This document shows, one piece after another, positions 49,825-55,712 of a stretch of 55,712 bases of DNA. Numbering within the stretch: the stretch's first letter is position 1; each line of letters begins with the position of its first letter. The translations under genes and the position numbers were made by a program. The stretch comes from Gammaproteobacteria bacterium. GTDB lineage: Bacteria; Pseudomonadota; Gammaproteobacteria; Xanthomonadales; Wenzhouxiangellaceae. Under the pieces are notes generated by a model. It saw only the letters and a program-made list of their open reading frames with translations, made no database searches and was not told the DNA's origin. The DNA lies in contig PWJA01000176.1 of assembly GCA_003560975.1 (NCBI GenBank), positions 1-55,712 of the forward strand. The letters are read 5' to 3'.

Positions 49825-49843
49825 CCTGCGACATCGCCGCAGG
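49825..49843. terminator. Weak hairpin between convergent genes
   Basis: CCTGCG and CGCAGG with a 7-base loop between the membrane protein stop and the nuclease stop; short stem and no T-tract. Confidence 0.35.
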
Positions 49844-49844
49844 A

Positions 49845-52800
49845 TTATGGGGATGAATCCTCGAACCCGTCCGCGAATACCGAGTCGCCGAGTATGTCGA
49901 ACGGGTCGCTGAGCGCCAGGCCCAGTTGGCCTTCAGCATCGCGCACCAGCAGGCGGTAGCCCGTACCGGGCTGCAGGATACTCAGATCGCTGAACTCGGC
50001 CACGCCGTTGGCGACCTGGGCGGAGGCAAAGGCCTGACGCAGGCTGCCGGTCGGCTGTCCACCCAGCACGATCGCGACCTCGATGATCGTGTCGTTGTCC
50101 CCGCTGGCGACCGCTCCGGTGGCATCCAGGACCTCGACAACAAGCGCCGGGGTCAGGACCTTGCCGAGCAGGAGTCGGCCGCCGGGTTGAGCCGTGATGT
50201 TGAGCGATTGCGGGCCGGGGTCGAGGATTCTGAAGACCACGGTTTCGGATCCGGTGTAGTTCGGCTCATCGATCTGGACAACCACCGCATAGTCGCCCAC
50301 GGCCACCGGCGCCGCTGCCGAGCCGTTGTAGGTGACGGTCACGTTCAGGCCGACCGGGACGGTGGTGATCACCGGCGCCAGCGGATCGCCGGTAAACAGC
50401 TGGATCAGCTGATCGAAAAGAAGATCGGCCGCGGCCGGTTCGATCATGAATGCAGCGCTGGCGCTGCCGACAAAGCCGGGCTCCGTCACGCTCGCCTCGA
50501 CCGCGTAGCTGCCGGTCTGGGTCGGCGGCGTCAGCTCACCGTCGTAGCGCACTTCCACCTCCAGGCCCGGCGGATCGGTGGTCACGAGGACTTCCAGCGG
50601 ATCGCCGGTAAAGGTCTGGACCAGGCCGGCAAGCTCGACCGTGGCCGGTTCAGGCGGTGGCTCGATCTGCAGGCTGACGATCAGCGGATCGTGGTCCGAC
50701 GAGCGGAACGGGTCTTCGCTGAAAAAGTCCGCCGGTTTGTCGATCGAACTCGACGGCAGGGTCTCGGGGTAGGCAAAGGCCGGAATCTCGTCGGCGTTGA
50801 TCGGCCACGGCGACGCCCCGAGCACCATGGCCTCGAGAGCGGAAGACGCCAGGGCGTGGCCGAGGCTGCCGGACTGGCCCCGGAAGACGAAGCTGTAGAC
50901 GGCCGGATCGTCGTCGTTGGCGCGGATGATCTGGTCGACAAAGCCCTCGGTCACCAGTGCCTGGACCGGATCTTCCAGTCCGTAGGCGTTGAAGTCACCG
51001 CTGATCAGGTGCAGGTCGGTGCCGGTGCCGGTGGGATCGGTCACCAGCCAGTTCAGGAAGGACTCGACCGATTCGGTCCGCAGCGCGTTCCAACAGCCCT
51101 GACCGTCGCCCTGGTCGAGGTTGGGTCCGCTGGCATTGCTGCCGCAGTTCTTGGAACGCAGATGGAACACCGAAAGGGCCATGACGCGCTCGGTTTCGAG
51201 ATGTTCAAAGGCCTGGGTCAGGACCGGCCGCTGCCGGCTGTCGTCGAACGGCGGCGTGACCGCGACGCTGCCGTCGAGCAGCGCGGTCTGCCCGACCGGG
51301 CTCAGGACGGTGTCGCGATAGAGGATGGCGTTCTTGATCGCATCCGTGCCGGCATGACCGGTCGCCACAAACGCCCAGTCGCCCGCATTGTCCACGGCGT
51401 TCAGGGCATCGACCAGCAGCGCCAGGGTGTCGTCATCGGCATCGTTTTCAACCTCCATCAGACCGACCAGGTCGACCTCCATCGCGATGATCGCCTCGAC
51501 CAGTTTGATGAGCTGGCGGGCCAGTTCGGCCTCACTGGTGGCGCCGCGGCAATCAAGGTTGTTCGGGCCACAGCCGACGCCGCCGGTCTGGACGGTGCCG
51601 AACAGGTTTTCCACGTTGAAGCTGGCCACGCGCAGGTTGCCCTCGGGCAGCGCCGGCGGAGCACTGGTGCGGGGATTGTCGCTGTCGTCGAAAACCACCG
51701 GCTCGAGCGCGAAAAGACGATAGTTGCTGAAGGCAAAGCCCATGATGCCCTCGAAGTCGGGCTGCATCCGGTAGCCGACGCGAATCGGGTTGGACGCGTT
51801 CAGTGGCGTGCCGTCCAGGCCCGGCTGGAAGGGCATGTTGTAGGCGCCGGTCTGGCCCTGGTCGATGATCACCCGGCTCAGTTCGTTGAGCGCCTGGACC
51901 GCATTGGCCGGCGCACCCGGCAAGGCCACCTGGGTTGGCTGGAACAGCCGCTCGGGCGCGGCCGCGAACTCGGCGAAGCGGGCGGCATTGAAGACTTCGG
52001 TCACCGTCAGGGCCTGAGGCACGATGGTCCACATGCCCTCGACCGCCTCCAGCTCGATCGGGTCGGCTACCGGGAGCGCCAGCGCGGCCGGCGAAACTTC
52101 GTCCAGCAGATCGTTCCCGCAGACTTCGAGGGCGGCGACCTGGAAGACTTCGGTCTGACCGAAGTTTTCGCGCACGGCGCCGGCCACGCGCACCTCGTCG
52201 CCGATGGCCAGCTGGGGCAGCACCGTGGCGGCCTGCTCGGGCGAAATATAAATGCCCTCGGAGGTCAGCGGATCGCCGTCGTGGCGCGCGTCGGGCTCCT
52301 GCAGGAAGAACCCGCCCAATTGATTGCTGGCATCGTCCTGGAAGGTTCCGACCACGATGGCCTGGACCTCGACCGAATCACCGGCCTGTCCCGGCGGCCC
52401 GGCCAGCGGACTGGCGAAACCATCGCCCTGGATGGCATGGATCCGGGTGACGTTGACATCGTCGCTCGGATCGGCCACGCAGGCAAAGTCACCAGGACCC
52501 TGATCCAGGGCAATCTCGAAGCGGCTGATCCGCCAGGTCGAACAACTTCCGGTCTCATAGAGCCCGCGGGCGGCGACGTAGGCCGTGCCCGAGGCGCTTT
52601 GCAATGCATCGTAGGGACCGAAGGTGACCGGCGTGTTGTTACTGGAAAAGTCACCCGCGGTGGCCGTGTCCAGCAGCGTCCAGGTGGCGGCATTGGGATC
52701 GCCGGTGCCGGCATAGTCGGTGGAAAACAGCAGGTCCAGGCCGTCGTCGCCGGAAAAGCCGCGCTGGATGTCGACGAACAGCAGTTCGTCGTCCTGGGCG

Positions 52801-53666
52801 TCGAGGTCGAAGGCCGGGGAAATGAACCAGGATTCGGTCGGGACGCAGGCGCCGTCGAACGACGAAAAGGTGACGTTGTTGAAGCTCGAATTCCAGCCCC
52901 AGTTGTCCAGCCCGCTGACGTTGGCCACGCTGAAGCCCGCGCTGAACGGATCGGTCGAGAATTCCAGTTCGTAGGGGATCGGCGTCGTGCCTGGACCACC
53001 GCCGGACAGGGCATCGCCGTCGATGCGGATATTGTCGAAGCGGTTGTTGCCGCTAGCCCCGGTCGCGCCGTCCAGCGTGATGCGGAAGACCACGTCGGGA
53101 TTGTCGTGGAGCGCCGTCACAGCGGACAGGTCGTAGGCCTGGATACTCCAGCTGGATCCCAGCGCCCCGGTATCGCTACCGAAGTCGGTAAAGCTCACGC
53201 CGCCGTCGGCCGACCAGGCCAGCTGGCGCGAGGTGAAGCCTGATGACGTGCCGCGCTGGGCCCAGCTCAGAATGATATTTTCGAAACCTGCGGTGCTCGC
53301 GGAGATTTCGATGTGCATCCCGTTATTGGTCGTTTCTCCGGTGCATCCCTGGGGCGACAGCGAGCCGCCGCTGGCAACTCCGTCGGGTGCATTGGATGTG
53401 GTGCCGGCGAAACTGCCGATGCAGTCGTAGGCGTCGTCGGGTCCCGACGTGTTCTCATCGAAATTGCCCAGGCTGAGAGTAGCGTCCACCGCGAGACTGC
53501 CCCCGTCGGCAGGTTGGGGGAAACTGGCCGGCGTGAAACCGAAGCCTCCGCCGGGCAGCGAGTTGTCGTTCTGGGCCCAGTAGGCAATGGTTTCGGCCTG
53601 CCCGACACTCGGGTTCAGGGCCAGCAACAGGCACAGGGGAATCGTGAAAAAAGCGATCAGGCGCAT
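49845..53666 (-). CDS. ExeM/NucH family extracellular endonuclease
   Basis: About 1270 residues, secreted. Signal peptide MRLIAFFTIPLCLLLALNPSVGQA from the start at 53666; the track start at 53777 adds 37 residues without signal character. N-terminal lectin/anchor-like beta domains (residues about 30-400), an OB-like nuclease-associated domain near 425-490, then an endonuclease/exonuclease/phosphatase domain at about 680-995 with SFNVENLFG, LMEVEND, HLRSKNC, SGDFNAYG and SSDHDPLIVSL. Two MBG-type repeats follow (VQTFTGDPLEVLVTT and IQLFTGDPLAPVITT), and the end is SVFADGFEDSSP. Likely a DNA-degrading enzyme for nutrient phosphate or biofilm DNA. Convergent with the membrane protein gene. Confidence 0.9.
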   Translation of the reverse strand: MRLIAFFTIPLCLLLALNPSVGQAETIAYWAQNDNSLPGGGFGFTPASFPQPADGGSLAVDATLSLGNFDENTSGPDDAYDCIGSFAGTTSNAPDGVASGGSLSPQGCTGETTNNGMHIEISASTAGFENIILSWAQRGTSSGFTSRQLAWSADGGVSFTDFGSDTGALGSSWSIQAYDLSAVTALHDNPDVVFRITLDGATGASGNNRFDNIRIDGDALSGGGPGTTPIPYELEFSTDPFSAGFSVANVSGLDNWGWNSSFNNVTFSSFDGACVPTESWFISPAFDLDAQDDELLFVDIQRGFSGDDGLDLLFSTDYAGTGDPNAATWTLLDTATAGDFSSNNTPVTFGPYDALQSASGTAYVAARGLYETGSCSTWRISRFEIALDQGPGDFACVADPSDDVNVTRIHAIQGDGFASPLAGPPGQAGDSVEVQAIVVGTFQDDASNQLGGFFLQEPDARHDGDPLTSEGIYISPEQAATVLPQLAIGDEVRVAGAVRENFGQTEVFQVAALEVCGNDLLDEVSPAALALPVADPIELEAVEGMWTIVPQALTVTEVFNAARFAEFAAAPERLFQPTQVALPGAPANAVQALNELSRVIIDQGQTGAYNMPFQPGLDGTPLNASNPIRVGYRMQPDFEGIMGFAFSNYRLFALEPVVFDDSDNPRTSAPPALPEGNLRVASFNVENLFGTVQTGGVGCGPNNLDCRGATSEAELARQLIKLVEAIIAMEVDLVGLMEVENDADDDTLALLVDALNAVDNAGDWAFVATGHAGTDAIKNAILYRDTVLSPVGQTALLDGSVAVTPPFDDSRQRPVLTQAFEHLETERVMALSVFHLRSKNCGSNASGPNLDQGDGQGCWNALRTESVESFLNWLVTDPTGTGTDLHLISGDFNAYGLEDPVQALVTEGFVDQIIRANDDDPAVYSFVFRGQSGSLGHALASSALEAMVLGASPWPINADEIPAFAYPETLPSSSIDKPADFFSEDPFRSSDHDPLIVSLQIEPPPEPATVELAGLVQTFTGDPLEVLVTTDPPGLEVEVRYDGELTPPTQTGSYAVEASVTEPGFVGSASAAFMIEPAAADLLFDQLIQLFTGDPLAPVITTVPVGLNVTVTYNGSAAAPVAVGDYAVVVQIDEPNYTGSETVVFRILDPGPQSLNITAQPGGRLLLGKVLTPALVVEVLDATGAVASGDNDTIIEVAIVLGGQPTGSLRQAFASAQVANGVAEFSDLSILQPGTGYRLLVRDAEGQLGLALSDPFDILGDSVFADGFEDSSP

Positions 53667-54186
53667 GACGTATCCATGGATGAATTCAAGAAAACGGATG
53701 CGGGCGTTCCAGCCGCCGCAACCAGATTGAAAGTCTGCCAGCCGCTTTCGACGTTCAGGTTTCAGGCTGGTGAACACTGGATGACAGCACCAGCGCTCAC
53801 CGGGGTGATCACGAGACTTCGAAAAACCAACGATTCACCGGACCGAAGGGTGGGGGCTTACTGGCGAAGGAATCCACTTAACGGACTGTTCGAGATCCGG
53901 GGTCCGCTTCTTACAACACCGTCCGTCCCCATGAATCACTGGGTGACATGTCCCTCATCGAATTTCTAACCGACCGAGGTCATGCCGAAATTTCTAGCTA
54001 TGGGTGGTACTGAGTTGGGGAGGTTGACAAGTCGGCCCCGCATTGTGTCAGACTCAAACACGGCGACCGGATTATCAATTTATTTAGGAATCTTCTTCCA
54101 GTGTTCGGCTGTCAGGTGATGGTTAAACCGGCCGCCCCTGATTTTGTCTTCTGCGACATGAACGGGCAGACACCTTCTAAGCCCCC
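53667..54186. other. Gene-poor, lower-GC intergenic stretch
   Basis: About 520 bases with no supported gene between the nuclease start and the downstream secreted protein stop. It is AT-richer toward 54060-54110. A short open frame on the plus strand ending near 54199 was seen but has no start or family match. A TTGACA at 54023-54028 has no fitting -10. No hairpin terminator or full repeat recognised. Confidence 0.6.
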
Positions 54187-55191
54187 TCAGTTGACTTGAA
54201 GCGCACCACGCAATTGAAACGGGCCAAAGGTGTCAACATGGCAGTTTTGATATCGTGGGATCGGGCATCCTGCGGCCTGTCCCCCGGAATCCTCCACAAA
54301 ACAGTAGAGGGTCAACTCTACATCTAGAGTATTAGGGTCTTCTTCAGAAAACACGGCGTCTAATTTCGTCCCAAACGAGGATGGGCCCGTCCAGTACCCG
54401 GCGTTGATAGGAGTTTCAATGACATTGGTTTGAAGACTCGCAACTGTAACGCCGGCTTGTCCCGAGTAGAAGACTTCTGGCTCATCAGACCAATTTGACA
54501 CGGCCGACAAGCCACCACCGTAAAATTCTAGACAAAGACCTTCTCCGTGGCATTCAAGGCCGCCAGTAAAATATGGTGGAACCCCGACAGAAATGGATTC
54601 GGCTCGAAAGACAACAGTTTCAGGGTCGTAGTCCGAGATTACTGGGGTACAGTGTTGAGCGGTCATTGGATCAGACTCAAACGGGGCATCAAGCACGTAG
54701 ACGCCGGTCCGAATTGGGCTATCGGCTACCAGTCGAAAGATTTTCTGCGAGAAGTTCCCGAACACATCCTGGGCCACAACGATCAAATCCGTCCCTCCTC
54801 CCAAGACTCCGTTTATATCCCTTACCCAGTAAGAAAACGTCTCTTCCGTCGTCGGTCCAAAGAAGGCGGTCAGATCGACTCCAGAGTTAATGTCCCTGTA
54901 TGCAGGTTCGTTTGGTCGCCGAGTTTCCGCGCCTCGTGTCGCCAAGCCACTCGGATCTCGAAGCGTAATCTCCACCTCGCGGCTTTGTACCCAGTCTGAA
55001 GGAGGGATAACTTCAATTCCGGGACCGTCTAAATCAGGCCTCCACTCAAACCGGTCGTGATACACATTTCCAGCCGCAAAAACTGGAATGACTGAAAACC
55101 ACAAGGCCAAAGCAGTGCCCTGATTAAGCAAGGAAGCTGTGGACGGTTTCAGCCTGTTTGGAATGCGTTGCTCCATACCACTCATGTTCAT
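54187..55191 (-). CDS. Unrecognised secreted protein, atypical low GC
   Basis: 334 residues, no family recognised. A signal peptide (LLNQGTALALWFSVIPVFAAG) precedes a mature region that starts VYHDRFEWRPDLDG, then probably beta-rich, extracellular or periplasmic (VEITLRDPSGL, FSYWVRDINGVLGGGTDLIV, FGNFSQKIFRLV, SGQAGVTVASLQTNVIE). Two or more Cys pairs in the C-terminal third (HCTP, ECHGEGLCLEF, CFVEDSGGQAAGCPI, NCHVDTFG) suggest disulfides. Codon use and GC are clearly lower than the rest of the window, suggesting transfer. GGGG lies upstream of the ATG. It may be an integron cassette gene given the attC-like site 280 bases upstream. No function is proposed. Confidence 0.65.
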   Translation of the reverse strand: MNMSGMEQRIPNRLKPSTASLLNQGTALALWFSVIPVFAAGNVYHDRFEWRPDLDGPGIEVIPPSDWVQSREVEITLRDPSGLATRGAETRRPNEPAYRDINSGVDLTAFFGPTTEETFSYWVRDINGVLGGGTDLIVVAQDVFGNFSQKIFRLVADSPIRTGVYVLDAPFESDPMTAQHCTPVISDYDPETVVFRAESISVGVPPYFTGGLECHGEGLCLEFYGGGLSAVSNWSDEPEVFYSGQAGVTVASLQTNVIETPINAGYWTGPSSFGTKLDAVFSEEDPNTLDVELTLYCFVEDSGGQAAGCPIPRYQNCHVDTFGPFQLRGALQVN

Positions 55192-55473
55192 GCCAGCCCC
55201 GTGAATGCAGATCCCGTCGAAGTCTAGGAAGGATTTCTTTACGCGTCAACCTATTCCCTATATCCCCTATGTGTATTCTCTAACGGGAATGGCTGTAAAG
55301 TTTGAAATGACTGGCTTATTTCCTGTTTTTCCCGGCTGAATCGCCCGTACTTCGTTTTTCAAGATGGGCCCAAATGTCAATCCCCTTCTGCCACGCTCTG
55401 GCAAATTTGCCGCCAGATCAGGAAAAGAGGCCTCCCAAATGAGGTGTACTTGCGGATATCAAGGAGTAAGGTG
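55192..55473. other. Lower-GC non-coding stretch before attC-like site
   Basis: About 280 bases, with no supported gene on either strand. AT-rich patch at 55250-55330. Could hold the promoter of the minus-strand secreted protein, but no clear hexamer pair was found. Confidence 0.5.
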
Positions 55474-55547
55474 CTAACGAAAGCGTCAACGCGGAGCGGC
55501 TCTTCCGCTGGAGCTTCAAAACCGGCCAGTTACGTTAAGCGTTAGCC
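55474..55547 (+). other. Candidate integron attC recombination site
   Basis: The stretch begins CTAAC (R'' core) and ends CGTTAGCC (R' core). Inside, L'' CGTCAAC pairs with L' GTTACG only if one C is left unpaired, the extrahelical base that marks the strand in real attC sites. Spacers of about five to six bases separate R and L boxes on both sides, and the centre has a short AGCGG/CCGCT hairpin. Length about 74 bases is in the normal range. No integrase gene is in the window, so this may be an isolated or array-end site. Confidence 0.55.
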
Positions 55548-55561
55548 GTTAGCCGTTAGCC
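55534..55561 (+). repeat. GTTAGCC heptamer tandem repeat
   Basis: Three perfect tandem copies of GTTAGCC (55541-55561), preceded by a diverged copy GTTAAGC (55534-55540). The first perfect copy is the R' box of the attC candidate. Confidence 0.8.
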
Positions 55562-55712
55562 GGGCCCGCGCCGTCGACGGTGCAGCGGGTGAAGCAGGAA
55601 TCTCCTGCAGAATAGTAGTTTCTCCCATGGCGGATGGTTGGCAAGTGCCCAGCTGTATCCGGTAAGGTGCGCCGGTCAAGGCGAACTCGCCGCCTCTCTA
55701 AGTCCTTACAGC
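55562..55712. other. Window-end non-coding sequence
   Basis: No gene supported. Holds short palindromes such as GCAGGAATCTCCTGC. The sequence is cut by the window edge. Confidence 0.4.

Noticed and set aside
49926-53243. 1105-residue plus-strand ORF opposite the nuclease
   Set aside because: Shadow of the nuclease frame, whose catalytic motifs are intact on the minus strand.
53965-54128. Second attC site using GTTAAAC at 54122 and CTAAC at 53967
   Set aside because: The span is about 160 bases, the L boxes do not pair, and the outer box fits poorly.
54040-54199. Coding remnant on the plus strand ending QTPSKPPQLT
   Set aside because: Open frame without a start codon, ribosome site or recognisable family; chance is enough to explain it.

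Overview
The window is a high-GC (roughly 65% by eye), densely packed bacterial chromosome segment whose gene content is gammaproteobacterial: thrS-infC-rpmI-rplT-pheS-pheT-ihfA-merR, a complete nqrABCDEF-apbE-nqrM sodium pump cluster, smc-zipA-ligA, scpA/scpB/rluB, mfd with csiV beside it, and Slp and BolA family genes. The mix (Na+-NQR, FolE2, type I QueF, ScpAB-SMC, and a secreted nuclease ending in a FADGFE tail) suggests a lineage near Chromatiales/Xanthomonadales, for example Wenzhouxiangellaceae; this is an inference from gene content, not a measured placement.

Layout. 1-335: a palindromic mobile-element-like repeat with perfect 35-bp terminal inverted repeats and nested internal inverted repeats; a diverged single arm recurs at 2303-2330 between two convergent genes. 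332-4550: Slp lipoprotein, FmdB zinc ribbon, a degenerate short-chain dehydrogenase, HIT protein, MFS transporter and CsiV. 4579-8001: mfd. 8120-15738: tRNA-Val(GAC), the translation block thrS, infC (AUC start), rpmI, rplT, pheS, pheT, then ihfA, a MerR regulator and tRNA-Pro(GGG). 15842-20227: folE2, facing a cell-wall operon (mltD, M23 peptidase, CpeT-like lipoprotein). 20558-27697: the Na+-translocating NADH:quinone oxidoreductase with its flavin transferase ApbE and iron-delivery factor NqrM. 27734-32799: two divergent CBS proteins, rnr, rlmB, a nucleoside deaminase and a DUF4168 protein. 32966-36529: a two-component system with a sigma-54 activator, followed by an OmpA-like lipoprotein. 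36556-44440: rluB, scpB, scpA (minus), yciI, bolA, a parvulin-like lipoprotein, queF, then smc. 44506-49804: zipA, ligA, a universal stress protein and a large unrecognised membrane protein. 49845-53666: a multidomain extracellular nuclease. 53667-55712: a gene-poor, lower-GC tail holding one unrecognised secreted protein and an integron attC-like site.

How the parts work together. Most of the window is core housekeeping: translation (synthetases, ribosomal proteins, IF3, RlmB, RluB, RNase R), DNA maintenance (Mfd, LigA, SMC-ScpAB, IHF), division (ZipA), murein turnover and sodium bioenergetics. Operons run tightly, with many ATGA/GTGA overlaps. The accessory or novel material is at the two ends (palindromic repeat at the left, attC-like site and low-GC secreted gene at the right) and in a few oddities inside: the catalytically incomplete SDR, the 119-nt scpB/rluB coding overlap, an orphan terminator-like hairpin upstream of nqrA, and a 622-residue membrane protein with a glycine-zipper tail.
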